From the NCBI RefSeq assembly GCF_036010665.1, contig NZ_CP108581.1, positions 7,001,501 to 7,065,500 of the forward strand: a stretch of DNA of 64,000 nucleotides, in the 5' to 3' direction. Of the stretch, positions 18,101 to 25,148 are shown piece after piece. The stretch is from Microbispora sp. NBC_01189. GTDB lineage: Bacteria; Actinomycetota; Actinomycetes; Streptosporangiales; Streptosporangiaceae. Within the stretch, counting starts at the first letter, position 1; each line of letters starts with the position of its first letter. The position numbers were made by a program, and so were the translations under genes. The notes under the pieces are model-generated. The model was not told the DNA's origin. It was given only the letters and a program-made list of their open reading frames with translations, and did no database searches.

Positions 18101-20957
18101 CCGGGTGGTCGGTCAGCACCGACTCGATCTCGCCGAGCTCGACGCGGTAACCGCGGATCTTCACCTGCAGGTCGCGGCGGCCCAGGAACTCCAGGTCGCC
18201 GGAGTCGGTCCACCGGCCGAGGTCCCCGGTGCGGTACATGCGCGCGCCGGGCGGGCCGTACGGGTCGGGGACGAACCGGTCGGCGGTGAGGCCCGGGCGG
18301 TTGAGGTAGCCGCGGGCCAGCCGGTCGCCGCCGAGGTAGACCTCGCCCGGCACCCCGGCGGGCACCGGCCGCAGCCGCTCGTCCAGCACGTACGCCCGCG
18401 CCCCGGGCAGCGGCGAGCCGATCGGCAGGCTCACGCTCGCCTCGGCCGGGCCGTCGGGAGCCGGGAGCCGGGCGACGTCGTAGGTGGTGACGCCGACGGT
18501 CGCCTCGGTGGGCCCGTAGTGGTTGACGACCCGGCAGCGGCCCGCCGCCTCCAGCTCGGCCGCCCAGCCGCGCGGGGCCGCCTCGCCGCCCAGCAGCAGC
18601 AGCTTCCTGGGCAGCAGGCCGGCCGAACCGGCGTCGGCGAGCCGGCCGGACGCGGGCTCGGTGGCCTCGCTCACCGACGCGAGCAAAGTGGCGAGGTGCG
18701 ACGGGGTGATCTTGAGGTAGTCGATCCCGGTCCGGCGGAAGATCTCCGCCAGCTCCGGGCCGGCGGTGCGCGAGGGAACCAGGTGCAACGTGCCGCCGGT
18801 CATCAGGCACAGGTAGAAGACCGTGACGCCGAAGTCGAAGGCGAGGGACTGGAGCAGGGCGAAGGACGAGGCGGGCTCCACGCCCAGCCTCTCGCGCACC
18901 CCGGCGAGGTAGACCAGCACCTCGTGGTGCTGCACGGCGACGCCCTTGGGCCGCCCGGTGGTGCCGGAGGTGTAGATCACGTACGCGAGGTCGCCCGGCG
19001 TCCCGGTCTCCCCGTCGGCGGCGGAGGGCTCCGGCGCGTGGTCGTCGCCGAGGTACACGGGGGTGACGTCGCCTGGGAGACGATCCAGCAGGTCGGCGCT
19101 GGTGACGACGAGCGTGGCCCCGGCGTCGGCCAGCACGTAGCCGAGCCGGCTCTTCGGGTGCTCCGGGTCGAGCGGCAGATAGGCGGCGCCGGACTTCAGC
19201 ACGCCGAGCACCGCGACCGCGAGCCCGGTGGACTGCTCCAGGCAGATCGCCACCCGGTCGTCGCGCCGCGCGCCGAGCGCGCGCAGCCGCCGGGCGAGCC
19301 GGTCGGCCGCCGCGTCCAGCTCGGCGTACGTGAGGGCGTCGTCGCCGCACACGACGGCGGTCGCGGACGGAGTGCGGGCCGCCTGCGCCGCGATCACCTC
19401 GTGGAGGCGGGCGGCGTTCCACTCGTGCGGCCGCACGGCAGTCGGCTCGTGCGGCCGCGCGGCGACCGGCACGGGCGCGGCCGGGGATGTGCCGGACGCG
19501 CCGGATGTGCCGGCGGCGGGCAGGTCCACCGGCGCGCCGGCGAAGCCGAGCACGCGGCGCCGCTCCGTCTCCGGGAGCAGCTCCAGGTCCGGCACCCGGG
19601 CGTCCGGGGCGGCGACGATCGACCGCAGCAGGTTCTCGAAGCACTCCGCCAGGCGGGCGACGGTGGCCGGGCGGAACAGCTCGGTGCGGTAGGTGAGGTT
19701 GCCGTGCAGGCCGTCGCCCAGATCCATCAGGTACAGCCCGAGGTCGAACCGGCTCGCGGTCACCTCGAACGGGTACGCCGACAGCGTCAGCCCCTGCCCG
19801 CGCAGCGGGGCCGACCGGTAGTTCTGCAGCGCGAACATCACCTGGAACACCGGTGACCTGCTCACGTCGCGCTCGACCCCGAGCTCGCCGACGAGCCGGT
19901 CGAAGGGCAGCTCCTGGTGGGCGTAGGCGTCCAGCGCCGTCTCGCGCACCCGGCCGAGCAGCTCGGTGAAGGCCGGGTCACCGGACAGGTCGGCCCGCAT
20001 CGGCAGCGAGTTGATGAAGAGGCCGACCACCCGCTCCAGCTCCGGGAGCTCGCGCCCGGACACCGGGGATCCCACCGCGAAGTCGTCCTGGCCGGAATAC
20101 CGCGCGAGCAGCACCTCGAACGCCGCGAGCAGCGTCATGTACAGCGTCGCGCCGTTCGCCCGGCCCAGCTCGGTCAGCGCGTCCGCGAGCGCGCGGTCGA
20201 GCACGAAGCGGTGGGCGGCGCCCGCGGCGCCCTGCTCCGGCGGGCGCGGCAGGTCGGTCGGCAGCTCCAGCGGCGGCAGCCCGGCCAGCCGCTCCCGCCA
20301 GTAACGGATGTCGTCGTCGTGGATCCGTCCGCGTTCCCACACGGCGTAGTCGCCGTACTGCACCGGCGGGGCGGCGAGATCGGCCTCCGTCCCGGTCCGG
20401 TACGCCTCGTGCAGGGCGAGCAGTTCCTCCATCACGATGTCGCAGGACCAGCCGTCGGTCACGGCGTGGTGCATCGTCAGGAGCAGCACGTGCTCCCGGG
20501 CGCCGAGCCGGACCAGGAGCACCCGCAGCAGCGGGCCGTTCGCGAGGTCGAACGGCCGGTCCAGCTCCTCCTGCACGATCTCGTGCGCGGTGGCGGCATC
20601 GCCGGACACCCGGAACCCGACCGGCGGATCGTCGTCCAGCACGATCTCCGGCGTGCCGTCCTCGGTGGTGACGAACCGGGTGCGCAGGCTCTCGTGACGC
20701 CGGGCGACCTCGGTGAGGGCGCGCTCCAGGGCCGCCTCGTCGATCTCGCCGCCCTCCAGCCGTACGGCGAAGGCGACGGTGTAGGCGGTGGTGCCCGGCG
20801 CGTACTGCTCCAGGAACCACAGACGCTCTTGGGCGTGTGAGAGCGGCGGGTGGATGCCGGCCGGCCGCGGCGGCACGGTGACCCTCGCGGCTTTCCCGGC
20901 CTTGAGCCGCTGCGCCAGCAGGGCCTGCTTGGCAGGTGAGAGACCGGTTCGGGTCAC
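15180..20957 (-). CDS. NRPS C-A-T-TE fused to an MFS exporter
   Basis: A 1925-residue fusion and the first large gene of the operon. Domain order: C (residues 38-465, MHHAVTDG at 162), A (515-1040, YTSGTTGRPKGV, HYGPTEAT, catalytic Lys in HGKVDR), T (LGGHSL, Ser1088), thioesterase (1145-1390) and a 12-helix-type MFS exporter resembling siderophore exporters (1462-1905). The pocket DFTKLGHVGK is Asp-like (compare DLTKVGHIGK). The thioesterase elbow is GHCGLG, so Cys1220 replaces the usual Ser; a candidate His is in GHFFL (1366). The GTG at 20957 overlaps the stop of a 13-codon leader ORF and has GAGGTG upstream. The fusion implies release and export at the membrane. Confidence 0.92.
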   Translation of the reverse strand: MTRTGLSPAKQALLAQRLKAGKAARVTVPPRPAGIHPPLSHAQERLWFLEQYAPGTTAYTVAFAVRLEGGEIDEAALERALTEVARRHESLRTRFVTTEDGTPEIVLDDDPPVGFRVSGDAATAHEIVQEELDRPFDLANGPLLRVLLVRLGAREHVLLLTMHHAVTDGWSCDIVMEELLALHEAYRTGTEADLAAPPVQYGDYAVWERGRIHDDDIRYWRERLAGLPPLELPTDLPRPPEQGAAGAAHRFVLDRALADALTELGRANGATLYMTLLAAFEVLLARYSGQDDFAVGSPVSGRELPELERVVGLFINSLPMRADLSGDPAFTELLGRVRETALDAYAHQELPFDRLVGELGVERDVSRSPVFQVMFALQNYRSAPLRGQGLTLSAYPFEVTASRFDLGLYLMDLGDGLHGNLTYRTELFRPATVARLAECFENLLRSIVAAPDARVPDLELLPETERRRVLGFAGAPVDLPAAGTSGASGTSPAAPVPVAARPHEPTAVRPHEWNAARLHEVIAAQAARTPSATAVVCGDDALTYAELDAAADRLARRLRALGARRDDRVAICLEQSTGLAVAVLGVLKSGAAYLPLDPEHPKSRLGYVLADAGATLVVTSADLLDRLPGDVTPVYLGDDHAPEPSAADGETGTPGDLAYVIYTSGTTGRPKGVAVQHHEVLVYLAGVRERLGVEPASSFALLQSLAFDFGVTVFYLCLMTGGTLHLVPSRTAGPELAEIFRRTGIDYLKITPSHLATLLASVSEATEPASGRLADAGSAGLLPRKLLLLGGEAAPRGWAAELEAAGRCRVVNHYGPTEATVGVTTYDVARLPAPDGPAEASVSLPIGSPLPGARAYVLDERLRPVPAGVPGEVYLGGDRLARGYLNRPGLTADRFVPDPYGPPGARMYRTGDLGRWTDSGDLEFLGRRDLQVKIRGYRVELGEIESVLTDHPDVAQAVVEPRGEQLVAYLVPAAGGTTGGTPEAAAGSTPDGGSGERPGAAAVRAWLADRLPAYMIPSRYAWLDELPLKSHGKVDRSRLPEPEADVPAAEYVAPEPGPEEDVARVWAEVLEVERVGAHDDFFALGGHSLLAMRVIARLRRAYPDRPVTVLDVFKHRTVRELARLLTAEGDVPRSLLHRLTPARAATTTLVCVPYGGGSAVVYQPLADALPADWALYSVAVPGHELGEEPRPFDEVVLGCVAEIAEIMDRDGGSLVLYGHCGLGVMLSAEITRKLEADGHAVDALYLGGVFPFARPGRGMSWIGTFFDHLTSDQQRVNMLTAAGLDVEDLGREQVKLIVRNRREGTRAAERYFTRIFEEGGGPALRAPVIAVVGERDPAAEFYQERYKEWHCLSDETACVVLDEAGHFFLRYRNTELADIVTGTHAALASGRTEGMTRDESRTWWLQGVSRRPAEAAADTVITQDGPADTMRNGRAGGDGRPEREAPVGSPDSSPRVGPPPSMRRFLVVAAGQLVSITGSALTEFAIPLWIYLTTGSLARFALFSVLGLLPGMLVAPLAGAIVDRFDRRRVMLAGDVAAGGTQLALGVLLWTGNLHVWHIYPLLVCLSVALTFQRLAYGSAIPQLVPKRFLGHANGVVQMVAGTAQLIVPLIAVGLMAAIGLEGILVIDVASYVVATLTLLLVRFPATMAWKRRESVLAEMMGGIRHSWGNRGFRAMLFYFAVLNIFLSPLFLMISPLVLSFASLAEVGRVSFAGGLGAFLGGLAMAAWGGPRRRRLHGVLLSTLALSVFCLLTGLRPDLFPIAAGAFGMSLCLTLLNGVYATIIQVKVPQRFHGRVIALNTLVAWSTLPIGFGLVAPYGAQVFEPLLAPGGPLAGTVGAVLGTGPGRGIGFMYACFALAIAAVALVGMRIGVLRRFDDEVPDALPDDVVGYQALTRRIASVREAAREPAPVAASTSGRVPEKEQV

Positions 20958-20995
20958 GTCGCCGGCACCTCGGGTGAATCCTGTGTTATGAACAT
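20954..20995 (-). CDS. 13-codon leader ORF coupled to the NRPS operon
   Basis: A short ORF encoding MFITQDSPEVPAT. Its ATG has a much better ribosome site (AGAGGA, seven bases upstream) than the NRPS gene itself, and its TGA overlaps the NRPS GTG (GTGA). This is the same coupling style used throughout the operon. It most likely loads ribosomes and passes them to the NRPS start; a regulatory leader peptide is an alternative. No run of one amino acid suggests classical attenuation. Confidence 0.5.
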   Translation of the reverse strand: MFITQDSPEVPAT

Positions 20996-21018
20996 GGCGA
21001 TTCCTCTGTGCGCTTCGC

Positions 21019-21091
21019 GCCCCGGCACGCCGGCGGGCCGGGGCGGATACGCGGGCGGCCGACGATCCGGCGGTGACCGAATCACCGCCGG
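21019..21091 (-). promoter_or_regulatory. Structured 5' leader of the NRPS operon (two hairpins)
   Basis: Between the proposed start site (~21192) and the leader ORF lie two inverted repeats. One is a perfect 10-bp stem at 21067-21091 whose transcript loop is TTCGG. The other is an 8-bp stem at 21019-21044 (gccccggc/gccggggc), ending 24 bases before the leader ATG. Neither has a T tract, so a simple terminator is unlikely. They could stabilise the mRNA or tune access to the ribosome site. Confidence 0.45.
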
Positions 21092-21177
21092 CGGGCCTCC
21101 CGCCTGATGCCGGCGTGCGCGGCGTGAAATTCGCCGCTGTCCGCGCCGGTAAATCCCCCTCAAACAAGACGCATAAG

Positions 21178-21191
21178 TGGGAACGCTCCCA
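21178..21191. promoter_or_regulatory. CebR-type LacI operator in the NRPS promoter
   Basis: TGGGAACGCTCCCA, one base off the perfect palindrome TGGGAGCGCTCCCA known as the CebR box in streptomycetes. On the minus strand it begins nine bases after the proposed -10, so it covers the expected start site and bound repressor would block the NRPS operon. Confidence 0.8.
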
Positions 21192-21200
21192 CGGGAACGG

Positions 21201-21230
21201 AGGCTATGGACGGGACCTTTCGTTCGTCAA
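21201..21230 (-). promoter_or_regulatory. Proposed promoter of the NRPS operon
   Basis: On the minus strand, TTGACG (21230-21225) and TAGCCT (21206-21201) are separated by 18 bases, a fair vegetative-type promoter. The operator at 21178-21191 follows at the start site, with the same spacing as at the epimerase promoter. Confidence 0.6.
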
Positions 21231-21343
21231 GAGTCATGGAAGTTTCTGTCCGTTATTAGACCCAGGAGGGGGAATGTGAGGATATTGCCGCAGATCACGG
21301 ACAATATGGGCCACAACCCGCCAAATCGCCCTATCGCTGAGGA

Positions 21344-21372
21344 TTGACAGCACCCCTTACCCCACCTACGCT
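21344..21372 (+). promoter_or_regulatory. Proposed promoter of the 2-oxo acid dehydrogenase operon
   Basis: A consensus -35 TTGACA (21344-21349), a 17-base spacer and TACGCT (21367-21372). The perfect LacI-type operator begins three bases downstream. The 21231-21343 stretch between this and the NRPS promoter holds no gene or motif that I recognise. Confidence 0.65.
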
Positions 21373-21375
21373 CCG

Positions 21376-21389
21376 TGGGAGCGCTCCCA
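21376..21389. promoter_or_regulatory. Perfect CebR-type LacI operator before the E1alpha gene
   Basis: TGGGAGCGCTCCCA, a perfect 14-bp palindrome just after the -10 and 85 bases before the E1alpha start. It is placed to repress transcription of the dehydrogenase operon. Confidence 0.88.
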
Positions 21390-21474
21390 GAATGGGTGCT
21401 CCTGTCCCTGAGGCCGGGAACGCCGGTGACCGAGCGCGCCCCTCCGTCAGTGACGCACCAGGAGCGGACCACCT

Positions 21475-22467
21475 TTGACCGTCACCGCCGCCGCACCCCC
21501 TCGGAGCCCACGGCCAACCGTGGGCGACCAGGATCTCCGCTCGCTGCTACTCATCCGGCACTTCGAGCGAGCCCTGCTGCGCCTGTTCGAGCGGGGTGTG
21601 CTGAGCGGCACCACCCACACCTGCCTCGGGCAGGAGTACGTCCCGGTCGTCCTGTCGGCGCTGCTCCGGGACGACGACTTCGTGTTCAGCAACCACCGCG
21701 GGCACGGCCACTTCCTCGCCCGCCATCCGGATCCGCACGGCCTGCTCGCCGAGATCATGGGGCGGGAGGGCGCCCTGTGCGGCGGCGTCGGCGGCAGTCA
21801 GCACATCTACCACCAGCGCTTCCTGTCCACCGGCGTGCAGGGCGAGAGCCTGCCGGTGGCGACCGGGGTGGCCCTGAAACTGGCCGGCACGGGCGCGCTG
21901 GCCTGCGCGTACATCGGGGACGGCACCTGGGGTGAGGGCGCCGTCTACGAGGCGCTCAACATGGCGTCCCTGTGGCGGGTGCCGCTGCTGGTCGTGGTCG
22001 AGCACAACGGCATCGCCCAGTCGACCCCCACGTCCGTCCAGATGGCCGGCACGATCGCCGCCCGGGCGGCGGCCTTCGGCGTCCGCCACCACCACGTCGC
22101 GTCCACCGACGTGGAGGAGATCAGGGCGGGCCTCGCCCCGCTGCTGGACGCCGTACGGGCCGAGCCGTCCCCGCTGGTCGTGGAGTTCGCCACGCACCGT
22201 CTCGGACCGCACAGCAAGGGCGACGACACCCGCTCGCCGGAGGAGATCCGCCGGGTCCGGGAGTCCGACTGGTACGACCGGTACGCCGAGGCCGATCCCG
22301 AGCGGTTCGCCCGGATCGACGCGGAGCAGCGAGATCTCGTCGAACGGGTGGTCGCCGAGGTCTCCGCCCGGCCCGCCGCCCCGGCCGCGTCCGTCACCCT
22401 CTCAGCCCCGTCAGCCCCGTCGGCTCCGTCAGCCCCGTTGGCTCCGTCGCCGGAGGCGCGGCCGTGA
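21475..22467 (+). CDS. 2-oxo acid dehydrogenase E1 alpha subunit
   Basis: A 330-residue thiamine-diphosphate E1alpha subunit of the pyruvate / branched-chain 2-oxo acid dehydrogenase type. The ThDP motif runs from IGDGTWGEG to VEHNGIAQST, and FSNHRGHGHFLA and GGVGGSQHIY are family hallmarks. The likely start is TTG at 21475, with AGGAG nine bases upstream; no ATG is suitably placed. The C-terminus has an extra Ala/Pro/Ser repeat tail. It is the first gene of a three-gene operon, divergent from the NRPS operon and behind a LacI operator. The substrate (pyruvate, branched keto acid or a pathway-specific 2-oxo acid) cannot be told from sequence. Confidence 0.9.
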   Translation: MTVTAAAPPRSPRPTVGDQDLRSLLLIRHFERALLRLFERGVLSGTTHTCLGQEYVPVVLSALLRDDDFVFSNHRGHGHFLARHPDPHGLLAEIMGREGALCGGVGGSQHIYHQRFLSTGVQGESLPVATGVALKLAGTGALACAYIGDGTWGEGAVYEALNMASLWRVPLLVVVEHNGIAQSTPTSVQMAGTIAARAAAFGVRHHHVASTDVEEIRAGLAPLLDAVRAEPSPLVVEFATHRLGPHSKGDDTRSPEEIRRVRESDWYDRYAEADPERFARIDAEQRDLVERVVAEVSARPAAPAASVTLSAPSAPSAPSAPLAPSPEARP

Positions 22468-23441
22468 CCAGAGTCTCCGAGCACATCAACCAGGCGCTGC
22501 ACGATCTCATGGAGTCCGACCCCTCGGTCCACCTGCTCGGCGAGGACGTCAGCGACCCGTACGGCGGCGCGTTCAAGGTGACCCGGGGGCTGTCCAGCCG
22601 GTTCGGTTCCCGGGTGCGGTCCACTCCGCTCAGCGAGGGCGCCATCGCGGGGGTCGGCGCCGGTCTGGCCCTGGCCGGCGACAAGGCCATCGTCGAGATC
22701 ATGTTCGCCGATTTCGTGGCCCTGGCGTTCGACCAGATCACGAACTTCGCCGCCAAGTCCACCGCGATGTACGGCAGGCCCGTGCCGGTGCCGCTCGTGG
22801 TCCGCTGCCCCACGGGCGGCAACCGCGGCTACGGCCCCACCCACAGCCAGAACCCGCAGAAGCACTTCATCGGGGTGCCGGGGCTGTCCCTGTTCGAGAT
22901 GACGCCGTTCCACGACGCCGGCGACCTGCTCACCCGGATGTTCGCCCTGGCCCGGCCCTGCCTGTTCTTCGAGGACAAGGTCCTCTACACCCGGCAGATG
23001 CACGACACCGGCGACCTGTTCCGGTTCGAGGTGGCCGACGACGTGGCGCGGGTGTACGTCGACGGCGCGGGCCCGCCCGACTGCACGCTGGTGACCCACG
23101 GCGGGCTCGTCCATCGGACGCTCGACGCCATGCGGGCGCTGCTGCTGGAGGACGAGCTGGTCTGCGAACTGCTCGTGCCGGCCCAGCTCTACCCGGTGCC
23201 CCACCTGCCGGGGCTGGAGAACGCGCCGCACGTCTGCGTGGTGGACGACGGCACCGAGGGCGGCACCTGGGCGGCCGAGGTGGCCACGGCGCTCTACCCG
23301 CGCCTGTGGGGCCGCCTGCGCCGCCCGATCACCCTGGTCAACTCGGCGGACAGCGTGATTCCCGCCGCCCCCCATCTCGAACGCGAGGTGCTCGTGCAGG
23401 CCGGCCACATCCGGGCCGCAGTCAGGGAGGCCCTGTCGTGA
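22464..23441 (+). CDS. 2-oxo acid dehydrogenase E1 beta subunit
   Basis: A 325-residue E1beta subunit pairing with the E1alpha just upstream. Typical segments are LLGEDVSDPYGGAFKVTRGL, TPLSEGAIAGVGAGLAL and the FADFVALAFDQI stretch, plus the C-terminal transketolase-like domain. The GTG start overlaps the E1alpha stop (GTGA); the longer open frame upstream is a shadow. The protein stops with a GTGA overlap onto E2, so all three subunits are coupled. No E3 (dihydrolipoyl dehydrogenase) is nearby; a housekeeping E3 would be needed for a redox cycle, but not for direct acyl transfer. Confidence 0.92.
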   Translation: MTRVSEHINQALHDLMESDPSVHLLGEDVSDPYGGAFKVTRGLSSRFGSRVRSTPLSEGAIAGVGAGLALAGDKAIVEIMFADFVALAFDQITNFAAKSTAMYGRPVPVPLVVRCPTGGNRGYGPTHSQNPQKHFIGVPGLSLFEMTPFHDAGDLLTRMFALARPCLFFEDKVLYTRQMHDTGDLFRFEVADDVARVYVDGAGPPDCTLVTHGGLVHRTLDAMRALLLEDELVCELLVPAQLYPVPHLPGLENAPHVCVVDDGTEGGTWAAEVATALYPRLWGRLRRPITLVNSADSVIPAAPHLEREVLVQAGHIRAAVREALS

Positions 23442-25030
23442 CCGGCTTCCCCGTGCCCAAGCTCAACAACAACGACACGACGTACGTCCTGGTGGAATGG
23501 CTGGCCGAGGACGGCCAGGCGGTGCGCGACGGCGATCCGGTCGTGCTGCTGGAGACGTCGAAGGCGACCGAGGAGGTCGTCGCCCCGCACGACGGCGTCC
23601 TGCGGCGGCTGCTCGCCGAGGGGGCCGAATGCGAGCCGGGGCAGGTCATCGCCCACCTGCTCGGGCCCGGTGACGAGGCGGCCCCGCACGACCCGGCAGG
23701 CACCGGAAGCACAGAGAGCGCGGGAAGCACAGAGAGCGCGGGAAGCACAGAGAGCGCGGGAAGCACAGAGAGCGCGGGAAGCACAGAGAGCGCGGGAAGC
23801 ACAGAGAGCGCGGGAAGCACAGAGAGCGCGGGAAGCACGGGCGGCGACGTGCGCGGGCCGGGCCTCCCGGCGGCGCCCGGCGACTCCGCGCCGGGCGGTC
23901 CCGGCGCCCCAGTGCCGGGCGGGCCAGTGCCGGGCGGTCCCGGCGGCGCTGACGGCGTGGGTGTTGGCGATGGCTCCGGCGTGATCGTCACCATGCCCGC
24001 CCGCGAGTTGATCGAGGCGCACGGCGTCGCCATGGAGCGGGTGTACGCCCTCGGCCGCAAGGTGATCAGGCGGGCCGACGTCGAGGAGCTGCTCGGCGGC
24101 AAGGCGCTCCCCTCTCCCACGGCGCCCGGAACCACCGCCACAGCCGGAACCACCGCCACAGCCGGGACGACCGTCACGGCGGGGGACGCCTCCGAAAGCG
24201 CTCCGCGGTCGACGGCGGGCCAGGCGAACGGCCGGCCGGCCCCGGCCCACTCGGCAGCTCACTCGGCGACCGACTCGGCCCTGAACGGCGCGGGGCGTGC
24301 CGGTGCCGCCCTGGACGGGGCGGGGCTGGACGACGACGCGCAGTGGATCACGCTGTCCCGGGCGCAGCAGCGGACGGCGGAGGTCGTCGAGCGGTCCCGG
24401 CGCGAGATTCCCGCGGCGTTCACCGTGATGACCGTCGACGTGACCGAGGTGCTCTCGCTCGCCCGCGACCTCACCCGGCGGCTGCGCGCCCTGATCGGCC
24501 TGCCCGAGATGGTGGTGAAGGCGACGGGCGGGCTGCTCGACCGATTCCCGGTCTTCTTCGCCGAGCCCACCCCCGGCCCCCGCCCGCGCCTGCGGCGGGC
24601 CGCCACCGCCGACGTTGGCGTGACCGTCGACGTCGGCCGGGGGCTGTTCATCCCGGTCGTCCGCGACGTGGGCGACCGGCCGCTCTCCGAGATCGCCGGC
24701 GACCTGGCCGGTTTCCGCAGGACGGCCCTCACCGGGTCGTTCCGGGAAAGCGACCTCCAAGGAGGCAATATCACGCTAACCCTCCACACCCACGACGGCA
24801 TCGTGCACGCCGTCCCGATCGTCTTCCCCGGCCAGACGTGCGCGCTGTCGCTGACCGCGCCCCGCCCGGAGGTCGTCCCCGACGGCTCGGGCTTCGCCGT
24901 ACGGAAGACCGCCGCGATCGGCCTCGCGTACGACCACCGCTTCGTCAACGGTCGCGATGCCGCGGAGTTCCTCGGCGAACTCCGGTCGGCGCTCGAATCA
25001 CCCGCGCGTTTCCTCACCGAGAATGGTTGA
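23438..25030 (+). CDS. Lipoyl-dependent E2 acyltransferase
   Basis: A 530-residue E2. Its N-terminal lipoyl domain carries the lysine for lipoylation in ETSKAT (Lys42). A long linker contains seven exact GSTESA repeats (residues 90-131). The E1/E3-binding domain lies at about 183-220 and the catalytic domain at about 290-525, with DHRFVNG (His500). E2 passes the acyl group from E1 to CoA, or possibly to a carrier protein. The GTG start overlaps the E1beta stop. The stop codon lies at the junction with the TnpB element, so the last residues may be altered by that insertion. Confidence 0.92.
   Translation: MTGFPVPKLNNNDTTYVLVEWLAEDGQAVRDGDPVVLLETSKATEEVVAPHDGVLRRLLAEGAECEPGQVIAHLLGPGDEAAPHDPAGTGSTESAGSTESAGSTESAGSTESAGSTESAGSTESAGSTESAGSTGGDVRGPGLPAAPGDSAPGGPGAPVPGGPVPGGPGGADGVGVGDGSGVIVTMPARELIEAHGVAMERVYALGRKVIRRADVEELLGGKALPSPTAPGTTATAGTTATAGTTVTAGDASESAPRSTAGQANGRPAPAHSAAHSATDSALNGAGRAGAALDGAGLDDDAQWITLSRAQQRTAEVVERSRREIPAAFTVMTVDVTEVLSLARDLTRRLRALIGLPEMVVKATGGLLDRFPVFFAEPTPGPRPRLRRAATADVGVTVDVGRGLFIPVVRDVGDRPLSEIAGDLAGFRRTALTGSFRESDLQGGNITLTLHTHDGIVHAVPIVFPGQTCALSLTAPRPEVVPDGSGFAVRKTAAIGLAYDHRFVNGRDAAEFLGELRSALESPARFLTENG
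23705..23830 (+). repeat. Seven 18-bp tandem repeats in the E2 linker
   Basis: Seven copies of ggaagcacagagagcgcg, identical by eye, encoding (GSTESA)7, followed by a partial eighth. In-frame units allow expansion and contraction without frameshift. The lack of silent changes suggests recent expansion or gene conversion. Confidence 0.9.
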
Positions 25031-25148
25031 CCTCCTCCCCTCCCTGCAGGGAGGGCATTCCGACCGTCACCGGGCGGGCTTCCTGCTTCGCCGCCGGTTG
25101 CCCGCTCGGAGGACTCCGTTGAGGTCTTACACCAGCTCCACAGGCGTT
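25024..25148 (-). ncRNA. Candidate omega (guide) RNA of the TnpB element
   Basis: The non-coding 3' flank of tnpB contains GC-rich hairpins, including the perfect palindrome ccctccctgcagggaggg, and ends in GGAGGTCAAC at the element edge. In characterised elements the omega RNA covers the tnpB 3' end and this right end, and the next ~16-20 bases outside act as guide. Here those bases are the last codons of the E2 gene read on the minus strand. The assignment is by position and structure only. Confidence 0.4.

Noticed and set aside
15579-19856. 1425-codon plus-strand frame opposite the C-A-T-TE-MFS gene
   Set aside because: A GC-driven shadow of a conserved minus-strand gene, with no domain recognisable.
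23705-23830. CRISPR-like regularity
   Set aside because: Units are contiguous 18-bp coding repeats without spacers, in frame with E2.
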